Notes under the pieces: generated by a model
What the model saw: the letters and a program-made list of their open reading frames with translations, nothing else
What the model was told of the DNA's origin: nothing
Database searches by the model: none
From: JANNSX01 sp046348995
GTDB taxonomy: Bacteria > Pseudomonadota > Alphaproteobacteria > Rhizobiales > Hyphomicrobiaceae
NCBI GenBank assembly: GCA_046348995.1
Contig: JAXMDB010000008.1
Coordinates: 1-64,000 of the forward strand
DNA: 64,000 nucleotides
Direction of reading: 5' to 3'
Program-made: the position numbers and the translations under genes
Part shown: positions 8,098 through 17,162 of the stretch, piece by piece
How positions within the stretch are numbered: position 1 is the first letter of the stretch
Layout: each line of letters opens with the position of its first letter

Positions 8098-9528
8098 ATG
8101 GACATCGTTCTCGAGCGTCGCCACGACATCACGTTGGAGGCGGCGCGCAAGGTCGCCTACGATGGCGCACGCGTCCGCCTCGGCGCCACCGCTCTGGCCC
8201 AGATCGGGCGCGCCCGCTCGGCCTTCGAGCGCTTGATCGAGGAGCCGGGCATCGTCATCTACGGCGTCACCTCGGGCTACGGTCAGAATGCCTATCAGCG
8301 ATTTACGCCCGAGGAGCGGCGCACGCACGCCCGGCGTCCGCCTCTGGCGGCCCAAGCGCACTGGGGCGAGCCGTTCCCGGAGCGTGCTGTTCGGCTGATG
8401 GTCCTCGCGCGTCTCGCGAATTTCATCGAAGGTCATTCGGCAGTAACCCCAGCACTCGCTCAGCGAGTCGCGGCGATGCTCGACGGCCCGCTCCCGGCCG
8501 TGCCACTGGACGGCGCCGTCTGTGCGGGAGAAATCCTCCCCCTGTCCTGGCTGTTCGGCCCGCTCGCAAAGACCGTCGAGCTCAAGGAAAAGGAATCTCT
8601 TTCGCTCATCAACGGCGCACCGATGGCGGCGGCTCTCGTCACCGACGGAGCCCTCGTGGCCGAGCGACGGCTCGCCGTCGCGGAGGAAATCCTGGCGCTC
8701 GCGGCGGAAGCCTACAAGGTGCCGCTCGCGCATTTCTCCGTGCGGACGGCGGAGCTGCAGGGCGACCCGCACGAGATCGCGGCGGCCAAGCGTCTTGCCG
8801 CTCTCATCGCCGGGGGCACGAGTGAGCGCCGGCCGTATCAGGCTCCCGTGACCTTCCGCATTCTGCCCAAGATGATCGGCCGCCTGCGCCGCGACCTCGA
8901 CCGCGCGCAAGAGGCAGCCCGCATCTCGCTGCCACAGGTCTCCGACAATCCGACCTATTTTCCTCCCGAGGACGACAGCTCCAACGGCGAGATCCATTCG
9001 ACCGGTGGCTACCACAATTCGGCGGCCTGGCCCGCCCTCAACGCGCTCGCCATGGCCTATGCGGACCTGACGACGATCTGCGACCGGATCGTCGCGCGCA
9101 TGCTCGACGGCGCGACCTCCGGGCTGCCACCCCAGCTCATCCCGGCCGACGCCGAGGAGAGCAGGGTCTACCTCGGCACGCTCGGCTTCGCCGTCGTCGG
9201 CTACGGGGAAGCGGCGCGGCGCGCGGCGCAGGCGGTGTTCATCCCCGGATCGGAGTCGGGTGGCTTCGTGCAGAACGACGTTGCCGTGCCGACAGCGCTC
9301 GCCTGGAAGGGTCAGGAGGATGCCGGACGCATGCTCGACCTGTGTCTGGGTGCGGTCGCCATCACGGCGGCGCGGGCCTTCGCCGTGACCGGGCGGGCGG
9401 CACCTCCGGCCCTCGCGGAGACACTCGCCTGGATCGAGCGCAGTCAGTCGGCTGACGGGAGCCAAACCGGTCCGGGCCGCCTGTCCGGCGAGGTCACCGA
9501 GGCGATCCGGGCGCGCATCTACGGCTGA
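8098..9528 (+). CDS. Aromatic amino acid ammonia-lyase family protein with altered MIO triad
   Basis: A 476-residue member of the HAL/PAL family, which normally eliminates ammonia from His, Phe or Tyr using the MIO cofactor built from an Ala-Ser-Gly triad. Family features are YGVTSGYG (Tyr55), SLINGAPM, SDNPTYF and KGQED. At residues 142-144, exactly where histidase has Ala142-Ser143-Gly144, this protein has Cys-Ala-Gly (DGAVCAGEILPLSW). The later QDPYSLR motif reads QAPVTFR, so the catalytic Tyr is Val251, while Gln248 and Arg254 remain. Without the serine the canonical MIO cannot form. Either the protein uses other chemistry or it is a non-lyase paralogue. AGGAGG precedes the ATG. No hut genes are near. 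Confidence 0.88.
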   Translation: MDIVLERRHDITLEAARKVAYDGARVRLGATALAQIGRARSAFERLIEEPGIVIYGVTSGYGQNAYQRFTPEERRTHARRPPLAAQAHWGEPFPERAVRLMVLARLANFIEGHSAVTPALAQRVAAMLDGPLPAVPLDGAVCAGEILPLSWLFGPLAKTVELKEKESLSLINGAPMAAALVTDGALVAERRLAVAEEILALAAEAYKVPLAHFSVRTAELQGDPHEIAAAKRLAALIAGGTSERRPYQAPVTFRILPKMIGRLRRDLDRAQEAARISLPQVSDNPTYFPPEDDSSNGEIHSTGGYHNSAAWPALNALAMAYADLTTICDRIVARMLDGATSGLPPQLIPADAEESRVYLGTLGFAVVGYGEAARRAAQAVFIPGSESGGFVQNDVAVPTALAWKGQEDAGRMLDLCLGAVAITAARAFAVTGRAAPPALAETLAWIERSQSADGSQTGPGRLSGEVTEAIRARIYG

Positions 9529-9757
9529 GCGAGGACTGCCGGTTTCCCTCGAGTTGTAGTAGACAACCGAGAAAGTTGGGCGGCATGGAAACGTTCAGAG
9601 CGGGTTCATGTGGCAGGCTCTAGGGTGACCAGCATCGGTTGCTTGCCGGCGCGCGTATCGCCGGTCACACTTGAAAGGCCACACTCGCGGCCTAACTGAG
9701 TAGGGCCAAGCCGACGGGCCCAGTGCTTACGACGGCGGCAGAATGAAAGAGGACGTC

Positions 9758-10024
9758 ATGCAGCGCATTCTCCAAGCCGGTCTCGCCCTCGCCATCGTTG
9801 CCGGTCTCGGCACGGCGGCAACGGCAGAAGAGGACTGCAGCTGGTACGCCCTCACCTCCGCCAAGCAGCAGCAAGAGAACGAGACGAAAGCTTGCGGCCT
9901 GACGGGCGACGGATGGACGACCGACATCAAGGTTCACACCACCTGGTGCGAATCGGTTCCCCCCGACCAGTGGCGCAAGGCCGTTGCCGACCGCCAGAAA
10001 CAGCTCGAGACCTGCGGCGGCTGA
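9758..10024 (+). CDS. Small secreted protein, four cysteines, unknown function
   Basis: An 88-residue protein with a signal peptide (MQRILQAGLALAIVAGLGTA, cleavage likely after ATA). The mature part has four cysteines (EEDCSWY, TKACGLT, TTWCESV, ETCGG) and a WYALTSAKQQQ helix. I do not recognise the family. The start is set at the second ATG, just after GAGGA; an in-frame ATG lies 15 bases earlier. It is followed by a 10-base perfect hairpin at 10103-10130 and is convergent with the acyl-CoA dehydrogenase. Confidence 0.65.
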   Translation: MQRILQAGLALAIVAGLGTAATAEEDCSWYALTSAKQQQENETKACGLTGDGWTTDIKVHTTWCESVPPDQWRKAVADRQKQLETCGG

Positions 10025-10102
10025 TCCAGGGCGCAACCCGGATCGATCGACGGACCGACTCAGTTTACTGTACCCCTCGCCTCTTCCCTGTCTCCATCTC
10101 CC

Positions 10103-10140
10103 GGCCGTATCGCTCCCCGGCGATACGGCCGCTCCATTTT
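10103..10140 (+). terminator. Hairpin between convergent genes, probable terminator
   Basis: GGCCGTATCG (10103-10112) pairs perfectly with CGATACGGCC (10121-10130) around an eight-base loop. ATTTT follows six bases after the stem on the plus strand, so it probably ends the transcript of the small secreted protein. On the minus strand it lies just past the acyl-CoA dehydrogenase stop and has no T-run. Confidence 0.5.
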
Positions 10141-11312
10141 CAGCTTGGCCACCCGGTATAGACCTCAGGCCCACGCTTCTTGATCTGACCGGCGATGATG
10201 ACCCGCTGGATCTCCGACGTCCCTTCCCAGATGCGATCGACTCGGATGTCGCGGTAAAGGCGCTCGACGGGATTCTCGCGCATGTAGCCGCGGCCGCCCA
10301 AGATCTGCAGCGCTTTGTCGATGACGCGCCCAGCCATCTCCGAGCAGAACAGCTTCAGCGCACTGGCGCGGGCGTGAATGAGCTTACGGTCCAGGCCGTG
10401 ATCGATTTCCCAAGCGACTCGATAAAGCATCGACTTCGCCGCGAAGATGTCGACGGCCATGTCGGCCAGCATGAACTCGATGCCCTGGAAATCGCGGATC
10501 GGCTGGCCGAATTGCACGCGCTTGGCCGCATAGTCGTTCGCGTAGTCGAAGGCACGAGTGGCGGCGCCGAGCGTGTGCGTTGCGATCTGCAGACGCGCCT
10601 CGACGAACCAGTCTTTCGTCAGCTCGAAGCCCTGGCCGATCTCGCCGAGCACCCGATCAGCCGGGATGCGCGCGTCCTTGAACACGAGCTCGGCGTGATC
10701 GAACGTGTAGGTGTGCATGAACTTAGGGCTGCGCACATGCGTCAAGCCCTCGACCGGCTTGTCGACGAGGAACAGCGTCGGCTTCTTGGGATCGCCGTCG
10801 ACGTTCGCCTGCACGATCATGAAGTCGGAGGCGTTGAAAGAGGTGACGAACCACTTCTCGCCGCTGATGCTCCACTGGTTGCCGACGAGCCGGGCGGTCG
10901 CCTCGCCGGCCCCCGCATCCGATCCGGCATTGGGCTCGGTGATGGCGACTGAGGGCCGCCGCTCGCCGTGATTTGAGGGCTTGAGATAGGTCTCGATCTG
11001 CTCGGGCGTGCCGAACTTGAGACACACGGCCGGCCGCCACACAGCGGTCCACAGGCCGTTCGTCAGACGTCCGAGTTGCTCCTCGATGACCGTCTGCTCG
11101 AGCATCGTGAGGCCTTGGCCGCCGTGCTCCTTGGAGTGATTGATCCCGGCGAAGCCCCAGTCGCGCACCGCCTGGCGCACGGCTGCCCGTCGCTCCATCG
11201 GTAGCTCACCATGCTCCTCGACGACCGTCTCGAGGGGTTGCAACACCTCCTCGGTGAACTTGCGCGACCGTTCAGCCAGCTCCTTCTGGCGCGGGGTGAG
11301 GCTCAGATCCAT
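10140..11312 (-). CDS. Acyl-CoA dehydrogenase
   Basis: A 390-residue flavoprotein that oxidises an acyl-CoA to the trans-2-enoyl-CoA and passes electrons to ETF. The three ACAD parts are visible: helical N-domain, the middle domain with AITEPNAGSDAG (acyl-CoA/FAD contact) and WSISGEKWFVTSF, and the C-domain with AKRVQFGQPI, FCSEMAGRV, ILGGRGYMRENPVERLYRD and the RIWEGTSEIQR motif whose Glu sits where the catalytic base of short/medium-chain enzymes is. The start codon lies 4 bases after the stop of the ADP-forming CoA ligase gene, so the two are co-transcribed. That suggests the ligase supplies its substrate. Chain length or branching preference is not evident. Confidence 0.93.
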   Translation of the reverse strand: MDLSLTPRQKELAERSRKFTEEVLQPLETVVEEHGELPMERRAAVRQAVRDWGFAGINHSKEHGGQGLTMLEQTVIEEQLGRLTNGLWTAVWRPAVCLKFGTPEQIETYLKPSNHGERRPSVAITEPNAGSDAGAGEATARLVGNQWSISGEKWFVTSFNASDFMIVQANVDGDPKKPTLFLVDKPVEGLTHVRSPKFMHTYTFDHAELVFKDARIPADRVLGEIGQGFELTKDWFVEARLQIATHTLGAATRAFDYANDYAAKRVQFGQPIRDFQGIEFMLADMAVDIFAAKSMLYRVAWEIDHGLDRKLIHARASALKLFCSEMAGRVIDKALQILGGRGYMRENPVERLYRDIRVDRIWEGTSEIQRVIIAGQIKKRGPEVYTGWPS

Positions 11313-11316
11313 GGAG

Positions 11317-13401
11317 CTATCCTTTCCTGGGAATGACGAGGGCGTCGACCGCGAGGGCGCCCGAAGGCGATGCGATCACCGGATTGACGTCGATTTCAGC
11401 GAGATCGTCAGCCAGCGCAGCGACCATCACGGAGAAGCGGGAGACCCAGCGCGCGAGCGCGGTGATGTCCGATGGTGGCGCACCGCGCACGCCTGCGAGG
11501 AGACGGGCGATCTCGAGCTTGCTGAGCAGGCGCTCCGCCTCTGCTTCGGAAAACGGCGCGAGCGCGGCTGCCGTGTCCCCTAACACCTCGATGAGCGTGC
11601 CGCCGGCCGAGAGCATGACGACCGGCCCGAAGCTCGGGTCGACGAACGCGCCGACGCCCACCTCGACACCTTTGGGCGCCATCTGCGCCACCAGCACCCG
11701 GGGTCCGAGGCGCGACGACAGATCCTCGTATGCCGCGCACACGGCCGCATCACTGTCGAGGTTCAAGCGCACGCCGCCGACCTCGGTCTTGTGCGCGTGA
11801 TCTTCGCCAGTCTTGAGCGCAACGGAACCCCCGATCGCTCGCGCGGCAGCCATCGCGTCGCCGGCGCTGGTGACGAGTGTTCTTTGTGGGACGGCAAGGC
11901 CGAAAGCGGCCAGCATGTCGAGCCCTGAAGACTCGTCCATTGCGCCCGAGCGCAAACGCGAGCGCCACTGCGCGACGACAGTCGCGTCGATCCGCAGCAT
12001 TGGTAACTCGCGCGGCAGCCGATCCCGCTGCGCCAACAGCGCGGCGACGGCCCTGAGAGCGGCCTGCGTCCCCTTGACGAGTGGGACGCCGTGATCGGCG
12101 AGCCGCGCGGCGCTCGCACCATCGCCAGTCAAATGCGTGTTTGAGACGATCGCCAGCGGCTTATCCGAATCTTTCGCTGCCGCGATGACCGCGTCCACGA
12201 CGCCCGCGTGATACCAATAGCCGTCGCGCACGTCGGAGTTGAAGATCGTCAGCGCGACATCCGGATCGGCACTCAACGCCGCGATGCAGCGCTGAAACCG
12301 CGCCGAGAAGTCGCGCGCGGTGCCCCAGGCGTCGAGCGGGTTCTCCGCATGCAGACCGGGATCGAGCTCGACGGCGAGCCTCGCCTTCGTCGCATCCGAG
12401 ATCTGCCCGAACGGCACACCATGCCGCTCGGCCAGATCGACGATCAATTCGCGCTCCCCGCCCGAGTCGTGGAGCGTCGCAAGGCCTCCGCGACCGACGC
12501 GCCGAGGCGTATCGAACAGCGCGAGCACAGCAGACATCTCGTCGAGGTCATCGACCTGGTGGACGCCGTAGGTGGCGAACAGCGCACGGTAGGCCGCATC
12601 ATTGCCGGCGAGCGCGCCCGTGTGCGTCTGCGCCATCGCTGCGCTCTTGGCTGTGCGACCGACCTTGAGCGCGACGACAGGAACCCGCCTCTCCGCCGCG
12701 ATTTCGAGCGCGGCCTTGAAGCGCTCCGGCGCGCGCACGCTTTCGAGGAACAGGCCGACCACGCGCGTTTCGCCGGAGAGCACCGCCCAGCGCATGGTGT
12801 CGGCGACGGTGACGACGCTTTCCGCGCCCGTCGACACGCAGAGCGAGAACCCGAGCCGGCGATCGTTATGGCAGAGCGCGGAAAAGGCCGAACCCGATTG
12901 CGCGAGCCACGCGATTCCCCCTTTTCGCAAACCCGCGGGCGACGGAAACGATGCGACGCGCAAACCAATCGTCGGCACATAGAAGCCCATGCAGTTCGGG
13001 CCGCACAAAGCGATGCGTGCCGCATGAGCCTTGGACCGCAACCGCTCGACGAGTGGCGGGTCCGTGTCGTCGTCGAGAAGGCCCGAGGCGAAGATCGTCA
13101 CCGCCTTCGCGCCAACCGCGATCGCCTCGTCGAGCCCGGCTTCGAGCTTTGCGTTGGCGAGCGAGAGCACGACGTGCTCAGGCCTTTCCGGCAGCGCCGC
13201 GAGAGACTGAAAGCACGCGAGCCCCTCGATCTCGGTGTAGCCGGGGTTCACCGGATAGACGCGGCCCGCATAGCCGTCGATCCGCGTCATCTGCACGAGC
13301 GCGTGCCCATTCGTGTCCGCCTTGGCCGAGGCGCCGACGAGCGCGATCGAGCGCGGACGCAAGAGAGGCTCGAGGTCGAGTGTTTGGTCCTTCACAGCCA
13401 T
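11317..13401 (-). CDS. Acyl-CoA synthetase, ADP (NDP)-forming
   Basis: A 694-residue single-chain ligase of the acetate-CoA ligase (ADP-forming) superfamily. It has an N-terminal CoA-binding domain (LLRPRSIALVGASAK), succinyl-CoA-ligase-like domains with CGPNCMGFY and WLAQSGSAFSALCHN, the phospho-histidine loop QTHTGALAGNDAAY, and a C-terminal ATP-grasp domain with LKTGEDHAHKTEVGGVRLN and GVEVGVGAFVDPSFGPVV. It makes an acyl-CoA from an acid, CoA and ATP, or the reverse. Fused forms often serve catabolism of unusual acids. It overlaps the promoterless acyl-CoA dehydrogenase unit with a 4-base gap. The acid is unknown. Confidence 0.9.
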   Translation of the reverse strand: MAVKDQTLDLEPLLRPRSIALVGASAKADTNGHALVQMTRIDGYAGRVYPVNPGYTEIEGLACFQSLAALPERPEHVVLSLANAKLEAGLDEAIAVGAKAVTIFASGLLDDDTDPPLVERLRSKAHAARIALCGPNCMGFYVPTIGLRVASFPSPAGLRKGGIAWLAQSGSAFSALCHNDRRLGFSLCVSTGAESVVTVADTMRWAVLSGETRVVGLFLESVRAPERFKAALEIAAERRVPVVALKVGRTAKSAAMAQTHTGALAGNDAAYRALFATYGVHQVDDLDEMSAVLALFDTPRRVGRGGLATLHDSGGERELIVDLAERHGVPFGQISDATKARLAVELDPGLHAENPLDAWGTARDFSARFQRCIAALSADPDVALTIFNSDVRDGYWYHAGVVDAVIAAAKDSDKPLAIVSNTHLTGDGASAARLADHGVPLVKGTQAALRAVAALLAQRDRLPRELPMLRIDATVVAQWRSRLRSGAMDESSGLDMLAAFGLAVPQRTLVTSAGDAMAAARAIGGSVALKTGEDHAHKTEVGGVRLNLDSDAAVCAAYEDLSSRLGPRVLVAQMAPKGVEVGVGAFVDPSFGPVVMLSAGGTLIEVLGDTAAALAPFSEAEAERLLSKLEIARLLAGVRGAPPSDITALARWVSRFSVMVAALADDLAEIDVNPVIASPSGALAVDALVIPRKG

Positions 13402-13471
13402 GAGGACAGGATAGCCGGGCGCCCCTACGTGTTGGCAAGAGGACGGCCTGCGTCACAGGCGTGCGGCGTCG

Positions 13472-14788
13472 TCAGCACTCCGCTTGATCTCGCCAGTCTT
13501 CGTATTTGAACTTCATCGCCGCACCGATCTCGAAGAACGGAGACGGGGGAACCGGGTCCGGTGTGCCGTAAGCCTTCAGATCGGCGGCGAGCGGGTTGTC
13601 GATGCCGCAGGCCATATCGGCCGCCGAGATGCCCGAGACGATCGACTTCGTCGCCCCGACGCCGTTCTCGCACACCGCCGTGAAGACGTTGTCCGCCACC
13701 TGCGCCAGACCATGGGCCCGGTTGCGCGAAGAGCACACGAAACCTGTCCAGGTGTACTCGAAGGTGACATCCGGCAGCATCGGAAAACGATCACGGAACA
13801 GGCGCTCGTGGTAGCGCCTGACCGCGGCTTGCTTGCCGAGCTTCGGGTCGTGATTCTTGCCGAGGCCAAGCCCCGCACGCATGAGGATGCGATGATCCTC
13901 GGTGTAGCGCATGGTCGGGCTCGAGGTGTGCACGACGGGCAGGATGCCCCAGCCTTTCACCGGATAGGCATCGCGCTCGGCCTCCGTCAGCGGACGGGTG
14001 AGGCTGGCGTAAAGCCGAACGGGAAAAATCCTGCCCTCGAAGAAGCCGAACTCCGGCGTGAAGCCGTTCGTCGCGAGAATGACCTTCGGCGCCGTGACGC
14101 TGCCGCCATCCGTGTGCGCGGTCACCTTCGGACCGTACTCGATGCGGGTGACGCGGCTCTGCTCGTGCAGCGTGACGTTCTGCGGCAGGCGATCCGCCAA
14201 TCCATGAATGAGCTTGCCCGGCTGCATGAGGATGCAATTGGGCGAGAACAGCATCGCGCGATAGTGGGCCGTCCCCGTCTCGCGTTCGGAAGCCGCCCGG
14301 TCGAGCAGCCGGCAGGGCTCGCCGATACGCTCGAACTCGCGCTGCAAGATGCCGATGCGACGAAGCCCTTCAGGGCCACGCGCCGCCATGTACATGCCGT
14401 CCTTGCGCCAATCGCAGCGGATCTGGTGCGTCGTCACGATCTCGTCGAGGAAGCGTGTCGCCCCTTGCGAGATGCGCCACAGCCGCTTCAAAGGCTCGGG
14501 ATCGGTCGTCTCGATGCCGTCGCTCGCGTGCTTCAAGCCGAGGACGAAGCCCGAGTTGCGCCCCGAAGCGCCTTGCCCGACGACCTGCGCATCGAGCACG
14601 ACGACGCGCTCGTCCGGCCGCTGGCGCGCGTACTGCCAGGCGGCACCCAAGCCCGCATAACCAGCGCCGATGATGAGGAGGTCGGCGGTCACCTCGCCTT
14701 TGAGGGGCGGTCGTGGGGTTCGCGGCGCGATGGTGCGCGTCCAACCGTTGGTCTGATCTTCCTGCGGAAATCTACGGATGGATGGCAC
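13472..14788 (-). CDS. FAD-dependent oxidoreductase of the DAO family (gamma-glutamylputrescine oxidase-like)
   Basis: A 438-residue DAO-fold amine oxidase. The N-terminal Rossmann motif LLIIGAGYAGLGAAWQYA and VVGQGASGRNSGFVLGL bind FAD, and the C-terminal part has FEYTWTGFVCSSRNRA and VCENGVGATKSIVSGISAAD, typical of PuuB/ordL-like enzymes that oxidise secondary or primary amines. The start is a GTG with GGGAGG 8 bases upstream. It reads toward the CoA ligase/acyl-CoA dehydrogenase pair, 70 bases upstream of it, and may belong to the same transcript, which would fit amine-to-acid-to-acyl-CoA degradation. The substrate is not known. Confidence 0.85.
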   Translation of the reverse strand: MPSIRRFPQEDQTNGWTRTIAPRTPRPPLKGEVTADLLIIGAGYAGLGAAWQYARQRPDERVVVLDAQVVGQGASGRNSGFVLGLKHASDGIETTDPEPLKRLWRISQGATRFLDEIVTTHQIRCDWRKDGMYMAARGPEGLRRIGILQREFERIGEPCRLLDRAASERETGTAHYRAMLFSPNCILMQPGKLIHGLADRLPQNVTLHEQSRVTRIEYGPKVTAHTDGGSVTAPKVILATNGFTPEFGFFEGRIFPVRLYASLTRPLTEAERDAYPVKGWGILPVVHTSSPTMRYTEDHRILMRAGLGLGKNHDPKLGKQAAVRRYHERLFRDRFPMLPDVTFEYTWTGFVCSSRNRAHGLAQVADNVFTAVCENGVGATKSIVSGISAADMACGIDNPLAADLKAYGTPDPVPPSPFFEIGAAMKFKYEDWRDQAEC

Positions 14789-14988
14789 CGGCTCAGCCTC
14801 CCTCGATCGAAGGCCCCGAGCGTAAGGCCCGTTCCGGCGTTTGAACAGGGCCTGACCTCACCCGTGCTGCAATCCTGCCGCGCCCTTGCCAAGCTTGCTG
14901 GCAATGCTGAACCTGCGCACATTGCGAATCGACGACTTGTCCCTCCGGCAACGCCGCGCGTGCAACGGAGGGAGCTGCGGGGACTACC

Positions 14989-15945
14989 ATGCAATCGGAG
15001 CTCTTGGCTCTGGGCTCGGCTGTCATGCTGGCGCTCGGCAGTCTCTTCGTCGTCGAGTTGAAAGGCCGGATCGACGCGCAGTCCGTCGCGCGCTGGACGA
15101 TGCTGCTCGCAGGCACGATGACGGGAACCGCGGCGGTGGTCGACGGCGGCTGGGCAACGGTCGGGCAAGACACCCTCATCTATCTCGCCATCTCGGGCTT
15201 CTTCGCCATCTCGATCGCCGGGCCTGGATACTACGGCAGCATCTACAAGATCGGCCCGCGCAACACGCTATTGATCTTCTCGCTCAACGCGCCGATCGCG
15301 GCGATCGCGGGCTTTCTGCTGTTCGGCGAGCGATTTGCCTTGAAGGAGTTGGCGGCGCTCGGCCTCATTCTCAGCGGCGTCGCGCTCGCCGTCATGTTCG
15401 GCGAGCCGAAACCGAAGCCCGTGCGAGCATTGCGCCCGCTCGTGCCTGGCCGGCGCGACGAGCCAGTTGCCGAGCCGAGGCGCCCGATATCGTGGGTGGG
15501 GGTTGGGCTTGCGCTCATGGCGGCCTTCGGACAGGGCCTCGGCAACGTCGCCGCCAAGCCCGCGATGGCGGCGGCCGTCGACCCCTTCGCGGCCATGACG
15601 GTGCGCGCCTTCGTCGGCGTCATCTTCCTCTATCTGCTGTTGTTGTTGCCGTTCAAAGCGCTGAGGCCGGCCGGCCGGATGGATGCCGTTACCCTGTTCC
15701 TCATCTTCAGTAGCGCCGGCATCGGCATGGGGCTCGGCATCACCATGCTGATGGCAGCCCTCGCCGATGGCGACGTCGGCATCATGTCGACGCTCGGCGC
15801 GATGACGCCGGTCGCCGTTCTGCCGCTGGTGTGGGCGCGCACCGGCATCGCACCGCCGCTCCCTGCCTGGATCGGCGCGTTCCTCGCCGTCACGGGCACC
15901 GCGGTGCTGTTCATCAGCGGGTGTATTGGTAAGGTGTGTATTTAG
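14989..15945 (+). CDS. DMT-superfamily (EamA) transporter
   Basis: A 318-residue protein of ten hydrophobic helices arranged as two EamA repeats (about residues 5-135 and 165-310) joined by a basic cytoplasmic linker rich in Pro and Arg. EamA proteins export amino acids, metabolites or drugs. The second repeat shows GMGLGITMLMAALADGDVGIMSTLGAMTPV, the usual helix 8-9 pattern. GGGGA lies about 6 bases before the ATG. Its stop overlaps the stop region of the convergent dapE gene by 4 bases. The C-terminus GCIGKVCI is slightly unusual and may reflect past sequence drift at the junction. Confidence 0.85.
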   Translation: MQSELLALGSAVMLALGSLFVVELKGRIDAQSVARWTMLLAGTMTGTAAVVDGGWATVGQDTLIYLAISGFFAISIAGPGYYGSIYKIGPRNTLLIFSLNAPIAAIAGFLLFGERFALKELAALGLILSGVALAVMFGEPKPKPVRALRPLVPGRRDEPVAEPRRPISWVGVGLALMAAFGQGLGNVAAKPAMAAAVDPFAAMTVRAFVGVIFLYLLLLLPFKALRPAGRMDAVTLFLIFSSAGIGMGLGITMLMAALADGDVGIMSTLGAMTPVAVLPLVWARTGIAPPLPAWIGAFLAVTGTAVLFISGCIGKVCI

Positions 15946-17126
15946 ACGTCGCTGAACGTCCCGAAATATCGCTCGATCAAGCGCCGATACAGGACCGTCA
16001 ACTTGTCGAGATCGGCCGTCGGCACGCGCTCGTCGACGGCGTGGATGGTTTTGTTGACGAGGCCGATCTCGAGGACCTGGCAATGGTCCTTGACGAACCG
16101 CGCATCCGACGTGCCGCCGGCCGTCGAGAGCTCGGGTGTTCGCCCCGTCGTCTCGCGCACGACCTCGCGCACCATGTCGACGAGGGGGCCCGGCTTCGTC
16201 ACAAAGGCATCGGCATTGCTCGAGAAGGTCCACTCGTGACCGAGGCCGGTGCCTTCGAGCGCGGCCGTCGCCTTCGCGCGCATCCACGCCTCCAAGCCTT
16301 TCGCCGTATGCAGGTCGTTGTAGCGCACGTTCATCTTGGCCTCGATGCGGGCCGGGATGACGTTGTAGACCGGATTGCCGACATCGGCCGAGACGACCTC
16401 GAGATTGGACGGCACGAAGTGCTCGGTCCCTTGGTCGAGCGGCTCGGCCTTGAGCGCGGCGGCGACCTTGACGAACCCCATCACCGGATTGTTGGCCAGA
16501 TGCGCGTAGCCGACGTGCCCCTGCTTGCCGGTGACGATGAGCTTCGCCGACAGGCTGCCGCGCCGGCCGATGCGGATGGTGTCGCCGATCGCCTCCGAGC
16601 ACGACGGCTCGCCGACGATGCAGTGGCTCGGCGTGTGGCCGTTCCTCGCCATCCAATCGAGCACCTTCACCGTGCCGTCGACCGCGTCCGCCTCCTCGTC
16701 ACCGGTGATGAGGAGGCTCAGCGTGCCCGGACGGTCGCGCCCCTCGCCACCCAAATAGTCGAAGGCAGCGGCGAGAAAGCAGGCGATGTTGCCCTTCATA
16801 TCGACCGCGCCGCGACCCCACAGCTGTCCATCGACGATGTCGCCGGAAAACGGCGGATGCGTCCAGCGCGCGAGATCGCCGGCCGGCACCACGTCGGTAT
16901 GCCCGGCGAAACACAGATGCGGCCCGCCCTGGCCGATCCGCGCGAACAGATTGTCGACGGGATAGGCGCCATCCTTGAAGGTGAGCCGGTGGCAGGAAAA
17001 GCCCGCCTCTCGGAGCTGCCGTTCGAGGAGATCGAGCGCACCGCCTTCCTTCGGCGTGACGCTGTCGCAGCGCACGAGCGCCTGGGTCAAGGCGATGGGA
17101 TCGATCGATGGGAGCGCTGACGGCAT
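15942..17126 (-). CDS. dapE: Succinyl-diaminopimelate desuccinylase
   Basis: A 394-residue M20-family zinc metallohydrolase that cleaves N-succinyl-LL-diaminopimelate in lysine and peptidoglycan synthesis. Visible are the metal ligand motif CFAGHTDVVPAGD, the bridging Asp in GRGAVDMKGNIACFLAA, the catalytic Glu-Glu in LLITGDEEADAVDGT, and the dimerisation-domain segment GRRGSLSAKLIVTGKQGHVGYAHLA (read in pieces). STAGGTSDARF and the later HAVDERV are also characteristic. Length and motif order match DapE. It is followed upstream by a membrane protein gene in the same direction, 37 bases away, so a joint transcript is possible. Confidence 0.95.
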   Translation of the reverse strand: MPSALPSIDPIALTQALVRCDSVTPKEGGALDLLERQLREAGFSCHRLTFKDGAYPVDNLFARIGQGGPHLCFAGHTDVVPAGDLARWTHPPFSGDIVDGQLWGRGAVDMKGNIACFLAAAFDYLGGEGRDRPGTLSLLITGDEEADAVDGTVKVLDWMARNGHTPSHCIVGEPSCSEAIGDTIRIGRRGSLSAKLIVTGKQGHVGYAHLANNPVMGFVKVAAALKAEPLDQGTEHFVPSNLEVVSADVGNPVYNVIPARIEAKMNVRYNDLHTAKGLEAWMRAKATAALEGTGLGHEWTFSSNADAFVTKPGPLVDMVREVVRETTGRTPELSTAGGTSDARFVKDHCQVLEIGLVNKTIHAVDERVPTADLDKLTVLYRRLIERYFGTFSDV

Positions 17127-17162
17127 GATGGGCGGCCTCTCGACGGTCGGCGAGAGCGGACC

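Noticed and set aside
7963..9465. 500-codon open frame on the minus strand
   Set aside because: Antisense to the ammonia-lyase homologue; low-complexity Arg-rich translation.
13484..15061. 525-codon open frame on the plus strand
   Set aside because: Mostly antisense to the FAD oxidoreductase gene and overlapping the true start of the DMT transporter.
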